This document shows positions 25,701 through 32,227 of a DNA stretch of 32,227 nt, piece by piece (positions within the stretch are counted from its first letter, which is position 1; each line of letters opens with the position of its first letter). A program made the translations under genes and the position numbers. This DNA is from Desulfobulbaceae bacterium (GTDB lineage Bacteria > Desulfobacterota > Desulfobulbia > Desulfobulbales > Desulfobulbaceae). Where the stretch lies: NCBI GenBank assembly GCA_019163135.1, contig JAFLKR010000035.1, positions 1 to 32,227 on the forward strand. Direction: 5' to 3'. The notes under the pieces were generated by a model, which worked only from the letters and a program-made list of their open reading frames with translations, was not told where the DNA came from and made no database searches.

Positions 25701-25844
25701 TTTGGCTCTGCGGATCCGGTCTGTTTTGCTCAGTTCGGCGGCATGCGCCTTCAAAGCGGTGAGATCGATTCCTAGCGCGGTTAGGGCTATTCCTGATCCA
25801 ATCGACCCGGATACGGACAGAAAACTCCTCCTGGTAATTTTCAT
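22782..25844 (-). CDS. fdnG: Selenocysteine formate dehydrogenase N catalytic subunit
   Basis: This is one 1020-residue protein read through an in-frame UGA at 25262-25260 as selenocysteine 195. The residues either side, ARV-U-HSPSVAALGESFGRGSMTNH, are the classical Sec site of FDH-N/O enzymes. The twin-arginine signal TRRSFLSVSG (R5-R6) directs Tat export with FdnH. C54, C57, C61 and C90 bind the [4Fe-4S] cluster, and the rest is a molybdopterin/tungstopterin bis-MGD fold. It oxidises formate to CO2 in the periplasm. The start at 25844 has the strong RBS AAGGAGAGA. Length is close to E. coli FdnG. Automated callers may split it into 22782-25211 and 25260-25844. Confidence 0.95.
25226..25262 (-). 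promoter_or_regulatory. UGA selenocysteine codon and SECIS-like hairpin in fdnG
   Basis: The UGA is at 25262-25260. Fifteen bases downstream on the minus strand, GCGGCTCT (25244-25237) pairs with AGAGTCGT (25233-25226), including two G-U pairs, around a GGG loop. An 8-base-pair stem with G in the first loop positions at about this distance fits the bacterial SECIS element bound by SelB. Confidence 0.8.
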
Positions 25845-26014
25845 ACGCTCTCTCCTTCTGGTTTGAGTTGATGGTCATTCCTGGAAGTTTTGGTTGAAGA
25901 CCAGGAGTGTTTTTCCCAACACGTTCCAATAATTCGATCTGTAATCAGGTGCGATATGATATCTATTGGGGAAGGTGAATCCCGGGGAGCCGTCCTTGTA
26001 GTTAGTTTTATTAT

Positions 26015-26034
26015 TATAATGTTATAATGTTATA
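26015..26034. repeat. Tandem TATAATGT repeats forming overlapping palindromes
   Basis: TATAATGT occurs twice in tandem (26015-26022, 26023-26030) and continues as TATA. Within it, ATAATGTTAT occurs at 26016-26025 and 26024-26033; each copy is an inverted repeat of ATAA/TTAT around TG. It lies about 170 bases upstream of fdnG and could be an operator or promoter region. A weak promoter candidate on the minus strand is TTGTCA (26055-26050) with TAACAT (26032-26027). Confidence 0.45.
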
Positions 26035-26341
26035 TCGATAGGTTAAGTGTGACAACAATCGTTTTTGTATTTGATGGGGAAAGGGGGGTCGGTAACCTCT
26101 CTTCCCTGCCGGTAAAAAAATGGCTGAAATATGGGGAGAACAGATTGCACGAAATCGGCTATACACTGCCATTCGGTAAGGGCTGTTTTGGGTAGTTTGA
26201 GAGGGGCCCGACGCCGGTGCGGTCGTCTTTGGCAACGTGCTCATTGCGGAGTCGTTGGGCCTCTTTGGGGAGGCAAGGGATGCGGTGGTCTGCAGAGTAA
26301 TTTCTTGTTGCTCCACTTCAGTTCCTTTAAAAAGAATGACT

Positions 26342-26374
26342 GAGTGACCGCTCGATTTTTTCGAGTGCTTGCTC
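26342..26374. promoter_or_regulatory. Twin operator-like palindromes spaced 21 bp apart
   Basis: GAGTGACCGCTC (26342-26353) and GAGTGCTTGCTC (26363-26374) share GAGTG at the left end and GCTC at the right end and are 21 bases apart, two helical turns. Each is an imperfect inverted repeat. The pair sits inside a larger inverted repeat (ACTGAG 26339-26344 with CTCAGT 26372-26377; CTCGA 26351-26355 with TCGAG 26361-26365). A dimeric repressor such as a TetR-type protein could bind here. Confidence 0.4.
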
Positions 26375-26479
26375 AGTAACCGTAAACGATCCCTCTTGCC
26401 GTCGTCAAGAAAAAATGTGGATTGAGCAAGAAGGAGGCAATACTGACCCCGGAGGGGCCGGCTGGACTCCGTTGCGATT

Positions 26480-26512
26480 GCCCCCGCCGACGGCAAGGGG
26501 CCTGAATTTTTT
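26480..26512 (+). terminator. Terminator-like hairpin in the gene-poor region
   Basis: GCCCC (26480-26484) pairs with GGGGC (26497-26501); the loop contains GCCG-A-CGGC as a second small stem. After CTGAA there are six T at 26507-26512. No protein-coding gene precedes it on the plus strand, so it might end a small RNA; a CCCC-GGA-GGGG hairpin lies some 25 bases upstream. Confidence 0.4.
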
Positions 26513-26703
26513 GTATCGAAATCACCTGGAAAACAGGATAGTTCTCTTAAAAAATGAGGATTTGCCGTCTTGGTAGCGTCGAAAATTAAAAAAGTGCGCG
26601 CTCGGCATCTACCGAAAAGGCGACCTCGGCTTGGAGAGAAGGTGGGCATTGGTAGAGTTGAACGGCAGGATGTGGTAACTAACCTGTCCCCCTTTGGTTT
26701 TCC

Positions 26704-26731
26704 TTGACCTTCAACGATAGGCAGTTAACAT
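26704..26731 (+). promoter_or_regulatory. Candidate sigma-70-type promoter for the DJ-1/PfpI gene
   Basis: TTGACC (26704-26709) and TAACAT (26726-26731) are separated by 16 bases, close to the housekeeping consensus, about 140 bases before the ATG at 26869. Confidence 0.4.
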
Positions 26732-26806
26732 AGTTCAATCGGTAGTGGAAATGGACTCCTCAAATTTTCCCGTCACTGAAGGGAACCAGGGGGAATTTTC
26801 AAAGCC

Positions 26807-26828
26807 GAACCAGGTCTGAACCAGGTCG
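26807..26828. repeat. Tandem 11-base direct repeat upstream of the DJ-1/PfpI gene
   Basis: GAACCAGGTCT (26807-26817) is followed directly by GAACCAGGTCG (26818-26828), with a partial third copy (GGAACCAGG) near 26782. The unit length equals one helical turn and it lies in the 5' leader, so a regulatory site is possible; slippage duplication is the simple alternative. Confidence 0.55.
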
Positions 26829-26868
26829 AATCGGGGTGCTGAACAATAACAATAGCAAGGAGTTGATT

Positions 26869-27450
26869 ATGAGTGCAAAGAAAATTTTGATGCTGGTGGG
26901 CGACTACGTGGAAGATTACGAGGTCATGGTACCTTTTCAGGCACTCTTGATGGTAGGGCATACCGTTGAAGCCGTTTGTCCCGACAAGAGGGTCGGCGAG
27001 AAGGTCCGCACCGCGATCCACGATTTTGAGGGGGACCAGACCTATAGCGAAAAACCTGGCCACAACTTTACGCTGAATGCTACTTTTGCAGAGATCAAAG
27101 TCGAAGACTACGATGCGCTGGTCATCCCCGGTGGGCGCGCACCGGAATACATTCGCCTCAACCAGGACGTCCTGAAGATGGTGCGCCATTTTTCGCAAAC
27201 CAACAAGCCCATAGCGGCTATTTGCCATGGCGCGCAGGTGTTGGCGGCAGCCGGGGTCCTGAAGGGCAAGGCGTGCTCCGCCTATCCGGCGGTGGGTCCG
27301 GATGTCATCCAAGCGGGTGGAAAGTATATCGATATTCCAGTGGATAAGGCCCACGTGGATGGCAACTTGATCACCGCTCCAGCTTGGCCTGCTCATCCTG
27401 ATTGGCTCGCTAAATTCTTGCAAGTGCTGGGTACCAAAATTGAACCATGA
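26869..27450 (+). CDS. DJ-1/PfpI family protein
   Basis: A 193-residue class I glutamine-amidotransferase-fold protein. The nucleophile elbow is [10 protein letters not shown] with C119 and H120, and an N-terminal acidic residue (in VEDYEV, about E18) supports the cysteine as in the PfpI group. Family members act as glyoxalases, deglycases, chaperones or peptidases in stress responses; which applies here cannot be told. The C-terminal segment [12 protein letters not shown] replaces the T-S-R-x-P-x-D of YhbO/PfpI, so it belongs to a different subgroup. The start at 26869 follows AAGGAG by six bases. It appears to be monocistronic. Confidence 0.88.
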   Translation: MSAKKILMLVGDYVEDYEVMVPFQALLMVGHTVEAVCPDKRVGEKVRTAIHDFEGDQTYSEKPGHNFTLNATFAEIKVEDYDALVIPGGRAPEYIRLNQDVLKMVRHFSQTNKPIAAICHGAQVLAAAGVLKGKACSAYPAVGPDVIQAGGKYIDIPVDKAHVDGNLITAPAWPAHPDWLAKFLQVLGTKIEP

Positions 27451-27460
27451 TGCCAGGGGG

Positions 27461-27535
27461 AAGGGGTGGCGCGCTATTGCTCACGGCATGGCTCGGGTGG
27501 CATCAGAACATCGACATCCTTGCCCACCACCCCTT
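27461..27535. repeat. Long-range inverted repeat upstream of the V4R gene
   Basis: AAGGGGTGG (27461-27469) is perfectly complementary to CCACCCCTT (27527-27535), enclosing 57 bases. It could close a structured RNA at the 3' end of the DJ-1/PfpI transcript. I could not match it to a known riboswitch, and no U-tract follows. Confidence 0.4.
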
Positions 27536-27563
27536 TGGTAGAATTTACATCGCCGATTTTATA
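27535..27563 (+). promoter_or_regulatory. Candidate promoter of the V4R-diguanylate cyclase operon
   Basis: TTGGTA (27535-27540) and TTTATA (27558-27563) are separated by 17 bases, about 40 bases before the ATG at 27605. Position and spacing suit a sigma-70-type promoter. Confidence 0.45.
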
Positions 27564-27604
27564 AACAAATAAATGGGTCAGTATTGTAATGGGAGAGAAA
27601 AATC

Positions 27605-28129
27605 ATGGCAGATCGAAAATATGCTTTTTCGTGGGATCTTATCGGAGATATCGCACTCGGACGCCCTAACCTTGGCCCGACGACCCGCATCGAGGTGTAT
27701 CGTCTCATGCAGTTTATCTTTCGGGATGTGCTTGAGCGGCATTATGGCACCAAGGCGGCTGATGACTTGTTTTATGAGGCCGGCAAGATGGCTGGGAATG
27801 AATTCTTCAAGCATTTCTGTGAAGGGATCACCGATCTCAATGCGTTTGTGCTGACCCTGCAGAACCTGCTCAGAGAATTGGGTATCGGCATCCTGCGGGT
27901 GGAATCTGCCGACCTGGAAAAAGGCGCGTTTGTCATCACCGTATCCGAGGACTTGGACTGTTCGGGGCTGCCGGAACTTGACTCGGAAATCTGCGTGTAT
28001 GACGAAGGTTTTATTGCCGGCTTGATGGAAAGCTTCACCGGTAAAAAATTCAAGGTCAAGGAAGTGGATTGCTGGTGCACTGGGGACCGAACCTGCAGGT
28101 TCACCGCAGATGCGGTGGAGGGCGAGTGA
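27605..28129 (+). CDS. V4R domain protein
   Basis: A 174-residue soluble protein of the V4R (4-vinyl reductase) family, a small-molecule-binding fold. The C-terminus has the usual cysteine cluster, DCWCTGDRTCRF (C156, C158, C164), with more cysteines at 119 and 130, which may bind zinc or another metal. The ligand is unknown. GGGAGA lies upstream of the ATG at 27605. Its TGA overlaps the GTG of the diguanylate cyclase gene (GTGA at 28126-28129), so the two proteins are made together; the V4R protein is probably a sensor that controls the cyclase. Confidence 0.85.
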   Translation: MADRKYAFSWDLIGDIALGRPNLGPTTRIEVYRLMQFIFRDVLERHYGTKAADDLFYEAGKMAGNEFFKHFCEGITDLNAFVLTLQNLLRELGIGILRVESADLEKGAFVITVSEDLDCSGLPELDSEICVYDEGFIAGLMESFTGKKFKVKEVDCWCTGDRTCRFTADAVEGE

Positions 28130-29481
28130 CTCCGGACCAGAAACATTTTGTCGAACTGCTGCGCCAGGTCCTGCATGACAAGGCTCCGCCTGTATCATTG
28201 CCCGAGGATGTAGCGGATCAAAAAGAACTCTGCATGCTTTATGATGAACTCATTCAGTTGCGCCGTTTCATTATGGATGTGGCTTCAGGCGATCTATCCG
28301 GGGGGATTTCGCTGAAAGGCTATACTGCCGGAGCGCTGAAAACACTGCAGGCCAATCTGAAACACCTGACTTGGCAGACCCAGATGATTGCCTCCGGTGA
28401 TTTCAGCCAGCGCCTCGATTTCATGGGCGACTTCTCCCAGGCGTTCAACTCTATGACCGCGCAGTTAGAAAACTCTATCCGCATCATTAAAGATAAGGAA
28501 CTCGAACTGAGCACCACCAATTCCGGCCTGTTACGCGAGATTGAAATCCGTAAACAGACCCAGGCCGCCCTGGCTCAAAGCGAGGCGTATTACCGCAATC
28601 TCACCGAAACCATGAAGGATGTGGTTTGGATTCTCGATACCGCAACCTTACGCTTTTCCTATGTCAGCCCCTCGGTCCAAAAGCTGCGAGGATTTACCTC
28701 TGAAGAAATTATGGCCCAGCCGATGGCTGCATCCCTGACCCCTGAATCGACCGTATATGTCGAGGAGAGGATTCAGAAACTTCGTGACGATTTTCTGTCT
28801 GGCAAGATGCCTGCGGACCAATTTTACACCTCCGAAGTTGAGCAGCCTTGTAAAGACGGCACGACAGTTTGGACCGAGGTTATCGCACGCTTTGTGCGCA
28901 ATGAGAAGACAGGATCCGTTGACATTCATGGCGTCACGCGCGATATCTCTGATCGTAGAGCTTTGCGGATGGAGTTGCAGCGCCAAGCCAGTATCGATGA
29001 GCTTACAGGGATTTACAACCGGCGTTATTTTTTGGCTTGTGCCGAAAAAGAAATACAGCGCTGTCAACGCCATGGGAGAGCGTTGTCTTTTTTGATGCTG
29101 GACATTGACCATTTCAAGCTGGTAAACGACATCTGCGGCCATGCTGTGGGCGACTTGGCGCTGCAAGCTGTGACCCGGGCCTTTTCCGAGCTGCTGCGCA
29201 GTTCAGATAGTGTTGGTCGTCTGGGGGGTGAAGAGTTCGCCATGATTCTGGTTGAGACGAATACGGTCAACGCCCTGGCGGTGGCAGAGCGAATCCGGCA
29301 GCAGGTGGAGCAAATTTCCCTGACGACGACCAGCGGCCAGCCGGTCCTACTGCGGGTAAGCATTGGCGTGGCTGCATATCGTCCCGAATCCGACACCCTG
29401 TCTGCTCTAATGATGCGAGCTGATCAAGCGCTTTATCGGGCCAAGCAAACAGGCCGAAACCGAGTCGATTGCATGGATTGA
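28126..29481 (+). CDS. PAS-GGDEF diguanylate cyclase with HAMP-like N-terminus
   Basis: The 451-residue protein starts at the GTG at 28126, preceded by GGAGGG. Residues about 50-115 resemble HAMP-type signalling helices (DVASGDLSGGISLKG, IASGDFSQRLDF), although no transmembrane segment exists; a coiled coil (115-150), a PAS domain (about 152-275) and a GGDEF domain (about 286-448) follow. The active site is GGEEF (367-371), compatible with activity. RSSD (358-361), five residues before it, is a product-inhibition I-site. It should make c-di-GMP from two GTP in the cytoplasm, controlled by PAS and probably by the coupled V4R protein. Confidence 0.92.
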   Translation: MTPDQKHFVELLRQVLHDKAPPVSLPEDVADQKELCMLYDELIQLRRFIMDVASGDLSGGISLKGYTAGALKTLQANLKHLTWQTQMIASGDFSQRLDFMGDFSQAFNSMTAQLENSIRIIKDKELELSTTNSGLLREIEIRKQTQAALAQSEAYYRNLTETMKDVVWILDTATLRFSYVSPSVQKLRGFTSEEIMAQPMAASLTPESTVYVEERIQKLRDDFLSGKMPADQFYTSEVEQPCKDGTTVWTEVIARFVRNEKTGSVDIHGVTRDISDRRALRMELQRQASIDELTGIYNRRYFLACAEKEIQRCQRHGRALSFLMLDIDHFKLVNDICGHAVGDLALQAVTRAFSELLRSSDSVGRLGGEEFAMILVETNTVNALAVAERIRQQVEQISLTTTSGQPVLLRVSIGVAAYRPESDTLSALMMRADQALYRAKQTGRNRVDCMD

Positions 29482-29485
29482 GTTA

Positions 29486-31609
29486 TCAGGTCTCGCGCAG
29501 GGAAAGCGCGATCCGCCCTCGCTTGGCATCCACTTCAAGCACACGCACTTGGACCTGCTGTCGAACCTTGACCACTTCCGCCGGGTCTTTGACATACCGG
29601 TCGGCCAACTGACTGATATGGACCAGACCATCCTGATGCACCCCAATATCGACAAAGGCCCCAAATTTGGTCACATTGGTGACGATACCGGGAAGGCGCA
29701 TTCCGATCTCCAAATCTTCTACACTGTTAACCCCTTGCGCAAAGGCAAAGGCCTCAAATGATTGCCGGGGATCGCGCCCTGGTTTGCCGAGTTCGGTCAT
29801 GATGTCATTTAAAGTCGGTAACCCGACTTCCTCATCAACATAGCGCTCGAGGTCGATTTGTTGCTGCAGTTTTTCATTCTGCATCAGCTCCGACACACTG
29901 CAACCGCAATCCTTGGCCATTTGCTGGACAATGCCATAGCGTTCCGGATGTACGCCTGAACGATCCAGGGGATTTTTACCATCATGGATACGCAAAAATC
30001 CGGCACATTGCTCAAAAGCCTTTTTCCCAAGACGCGGAACCTTTAACAGTTGCCGCCTCTCTGTAAACGGCCCCTGTGCATTTCGGCAGGCAAGGATGTT
30101 GGCGGCCAACGTTTCCCCCAGTCCGGAAACAGAGGTGAGGAGTTCTCGACTGGCGCTGTTGACTTCGACCCCAACTTTATTGACGCAGCTGATGACCACA
30201 TCTTCCAGGCTTTGTTTGAGCGCTTTTTGATTGACGTCATGCTGATACTGACCGACGCCGATGGCCTTCGGGTCAAGTTTGACCAGTTCTGCCAAAGGAT
30301 CCTGCAATCTTCGCCCGATGGAAACGGCACCCCGGACCGTGATGTCGTGATCGGGAAATTCTGCGCGGGCGACGTCTGAGGCGGAATAAATGGAAGCGCC
30401 GCTTTCATCGACCATGGTTATAACCATTTCGGCCGGAAGGGCTAAGCCACGCACAAAGGATTCTGTCTCCCGACCCGCGGTACCGTTACCAATCGCGATG
30501 GCCTCAATTTGGTATCGCGTGCACAACTGGAGCACCGTGTGCGCCGCGTCCTCCTGTTGTTTGGGGGAGAGCGCCGGATAAATGGTGCAGAAATGCAGCA
30601 ACTCACCCTGGTTGCCCAGACAAACCAATTTTGCCCCGGTCCGAAACCCCGGGTCTAAAGCCAAGGTACGTTTTTGCCCCAGCGGGGGGGCCAGCAGCAA
30701 TTCGCGCATATTTTCTGAAAAAACAGTGATGGCTTCCAGGTCGGCCTGTTTTTTCAAATTTCCGCGCAGCTCATTTTCCAGAGAAGGGGCAAGCAGCCGT
30801 TTATAACTCTCCTCAACGGCCAAGGCCACTTGTTGCCCGGAAAAGCTCTTGGAATGGACAACCTGGCGATGCAGGATTTCCAACGCTTCCGTCTCGGGAG
30901 GTCGAAAGGAAAGGCTCAGCACTTTTTCATTTTCACCTCGGAACATGGCCAGCAGTCGATGTCCGGCCACCTTGCCAACCGGCTCCTGCCAGTCAAAGTA
31001 ATCCCTGAATTTACTGCCGCGCTCCTCTTGATTTTTAACGACGGTTGCGGTGATCATTGCTTTGCGCTGGAAGAGCGTTCGGAGCCGAGCGCGAAGAGCG
31101 GCATCTTCACTGATCCATTCGGCGATGATATCACGGGCACCGTCCAGCGCCTCCTCAACCGTCGTCACCTCCTTGTCTTGATTGATAAACGCTTCCGGCT
31201 TCACCTGCTGTGTATCCTGCCTGAAGAGCATTGTTGCCAAGGGCTCCAGCCCTTTTTCCCTGGCAAGTTGCGCGCGGGTTCTTCGTTTGGGACGGTAGGG
31301 CAGGTAAATATCTTCAAGGGCGGCAAGGTCAGCCGCCGCGTTGACCGCCTGCTGCAGGGCATCATGCAGGAGCTCACGCTCACCAAGCGAAGCAAGGATA
31401 GCGGAGCGGCGTTTTTCCAAATCGGCCAGTTCGCCTCGGCGATCACGAATAGCGGTGATTTGGACCTCATCGAGAGAGCCGGTGGCCTCTTTACGATACC
31501 GGGCAATAAACGGAACCGTCGCGCCATCATCCAGCAAAGCAGCGACGGTTTGCACCTGGTCGGTGCTGATCTGCAATTCATTGGCAATAATTTGTAGGTA
31601 TGGTTGCAT
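29486..31609 (-). CDS. tex: Tex family RNA-binding transcription accessory protein
   Basis: A 707-residue protein with the Tex layout: helical N-terminal region (VPFIARYRKEATGSLDE), a YqgF/RuvC-like domain (LALDPGFRTGAKLVCL), a helix-hairpin-helix domain around VSGLGETLAANIL and VPRLGKKAFEQC, and a C-terminal S1 RNA-binding domain (about 636-705, GIVTNVTKFGAFVDIG). Tex binds RNA and influences transcription and gene expression broadly. Its start at 31609 has GGAGAGA upstream. It converges on the diguanylate cyclase gene with a four-base gap, and lies 26 bases downstream of the sigma-54 activator gene. Confidence 0.95.
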   Translation of the reverse strand: MQPYLQIIANELQISTDQVQTVAALLDDGATVPFIARYRKEATGSLDEVQITAIRDRRGELADLEKRRSAILASLGERELLHDALQQAVNAAADLAALEDIYLPYRPKRRTRAQLAREKGLEPLATMLFRQDTQQVKPEAFINQDKEVTTVEEALDGARDIIAEWISEDAALRARLRTLFQRKAMITATVVKNQEERGSKFRDYFDWQEPVGKVAGHRLLAMFRGENEKVLSLSFRPPETEALEILHRQVVHSKSFSGQQVALAVEESYKRLLAPSLENELRGNLKKQADLEAITVFSENMRELLLAPPLGQKRTLALDPGFRTGAKLVCLGNQGELLHFCTIYPALSPKQQEDAAHTVLQLCTRYQIEAIAIGNGTAGRETESFVRGLALPAEMVITMVDESGASIYSASDVARAEFPDHDITVRGAVSIGRRLQDPLAELVKLDPKAIGVGQYQHDVNQKALKQSLEDVVISCVNKVGVEVNSASRELLTSVSGLGETLAANILACRNAQGPFTERRQLLKVPRLGKKAFEQCAGFLRIHDGKNPLDRSGVHPERYGIVQQMAKDCGCSVSELMQNEKLQQQIDLERYVDEEVGLPTLNDIMTELGKPGRDPRQSFEAFAFAQGVNSVEDLEIGMRLPGIVTNVTKFGAFVDIGVHQDGLVHISQLADRYVKDPAEVVKVRQQVQVRVLEVDAKRGRIALSLRET

Positions 31610-31635
31610 CCTGTCTCTCCGAAAGCGATCGCGGG

Positions 31636-32227
31636 TTATTGAGCCCGGCGATAACGAATACCGAGCTTGTTGATTCGAGCCCGTAGTGTGTTGGGGTTGA
31701 TATGGGGCAATGCTGCTGCTCCATCGGGGCCGCTTTCCGAAGTGGAAAATTTCTTTAACGCTTCGGAGGTATGGGGCAAGGAGTCGAAAGTAAGCAGCCC
31801 TTCCCGTTGCAGGATCAATTCCCTCTCCGCCGTATTTTCCAACTCACGCACGTTGCCGGGCCAGTTGTACCACCTCAGTCGTTCCAGAGCGCCCGGGGCA
31901 ATCGCCGGAAGATTTTTGATCCCCATCTCTCGGGATTTCTTACTGATGAAATGAATGGCCAAAGTCGGAGTGTCCTCTTTTCTTTGCCGTAAAGGAGGCA
32001 GGATGAGGGAAAAGACGTTGATCCGGAACCCTAAATCTTCGCGGAATTTGTTTTTCTGGACCATGTTTTCCAAATTGCGGTGGGTGGCGGCGATTACTCG
32101 TATATCGATGGGCACTGCCTTGTGCCCGCCCACTCGCTCGATCTCTCGATTTTGGCGAACACGCAATAACCGTATCTGGGCCTGGGGGGCAGTTCGCCGA
32201 TTTCGTCAAGAAAGATCGAGCCCTGAT
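31636..32227 (-). CDS. Sigma-54-dependent activator, C-terminal part, apparently frameshifted
   Basis: The gene is cut by the right edge of the window. On the minus strand the first residues read GSIFLDEIGELPP, the Walker B end of a sigma-54 AAA+ domain; then a one-base shift is needed to reach RLLRVRQNREIERVGG, and the rest follows in one frame: IDIRVIAATHRN, FREDLGFRINVF, NWPGNVRELENTAERE, and a Fis-type helix-turn-helix at the end (NPNTLRARINKLGI). The shift falls in a run of six G at 32184-32189 (plus strand); a seventh would restore the frame. This is either a sequencing error or a real mutation that inactivates the protein. The sensory domain lies outside the window, so the regulated genes are unknown. 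Confidence 0.88.

Larger units (their letters stand above)
25845..26868. other. Gene-poor 1-kb region between fdnG and the DJ-1/PfpI gene
   Basis: Divergent genes flank this stretch of about 1 kb. I find no ORF with a convincing RBS and protein-like composition; the longest one (26014-26649, minus strand) looks non-coding. It holds an overlapping palindromic repeat (26015-26034), an odd-centred palindrome GATAT-G-ATATC (25953-25963), twin operator-like sites (26342-26374), a hairpin followed by six T (26480-26512), a promoter-like pair (26704-26731) and a direct repeat (26807-26828). TTGCCGTC occurs near 26397 and 26561, and inverted near 26489. Confidence 0.5.

Noticed and set aside
25260-25844. 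Treating the N-terminal part of fdnG as a separate short gene or pseudogene
   Set aside because: The TGA falls exactly at the conserved selenocysteine position, the frame continues, and a SECIS-like hairpin follows.
26440-26512. A Sec tRNA (selC), prompted by GGCCGGCTGGACT near 26455-26468
   Set aside because: There is no UCA anticodon, no T-arm and no matching acceptor stem; the similarity is limited to about ten bases.
26014-26649. A 211-codon open frame on the minus strand in the gene-poor region
   Set aside because: Its composition is low in hydrophobic core residues, it has no RBS or recognisable motif, and it overlaps several repeat and hairpin signals.

Overview
The window looks like chromosomal DNA of an anaerobic Gram-negative bacterium, most plausibly a sulfate reducer or relative in Desulfobacterota (Desulfobulbales-like). 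This is inferred from gene content: a selenocysteine-containing, Tat-exported formate dehydrogenase N operon (fdnGHI) with fdhE, an LpxH-like lipid phosphatase, a periplasmic alkaline phosphatase, a MinCDE system, a V4R-domain sensor with a diguanylate cyclase, and a sigma-54 activator. No phage, insertion sequence, CRISPR array, tRNA or rRNA gene was found. GC content is high by eye over most of the window and lower around 15.4-20.3 kb.

Layout. 1-3.1 kb: the first codons of a leftward gene, then a rightward operon of a DUF1045 2H-phosphoesterase-like protein, a PIN-PhoH ATPase and a secreted protein of unknown function, with overlapping genes. 3.1-9.6 kb: a leftward envelope/lipid block. In transcription order it is a large unrecognised protein (about 787 aa), a phosphatidylserine-decarboxylase-like protein, an Lgt-like membrane protein, a 197-base gap, an LpxH-like metallophosphoesterase and a GT4 glycosyltransferase. 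Tight spacing and overlaps suggest joint function. This is my best candidate for an undescribed system, probably making or modifying a lipid. 9.9-14.1 kb: rightward alkaline phosphatase, terminator, YibE/F transporter-like protein and a polytopic membrane protein. 14.2-20.3 kb: leftward SGNH hydrolase; a decayed copy of the 3' end of the LpxH-like gene; minE, minD and minC; a small cysteine-containing protein; and a U32 (RlhA-like) protein.

20.3-25.8 kb: leftward fdnG-fdnH-fdnI-fdhE. fdnG is read through an in-frame UGA (Sec195), and a SECIS-like hairpin follows it, so the two apparent ORFs are one gene. 25.8-26.9 kb is about 1 kb without a convincing gene but rich in repeats, operator-like palindromes and a terminator-like hairpin; it presumably carries the control regions of fdnGHI and the DJ-1/PfpI gene. 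26.9-29.5 kb: rightward DJ-1/PfpI protein, then a V4R sensor translationally coupled to a PAS-GGDEF diguanylate cyclase. 29.5-32.2 kb: leftward tex and, upstream of it, the C-terminal half of a sigma-54 activator that appears frameshifted at a run of six G at 32184-32189.

The window combines periplasmic formate oxidation, envelope lipid metabolism, division-site placement and c-di-GMP signalling. All family calls rest on motifs read from the sequence; no database search was run.
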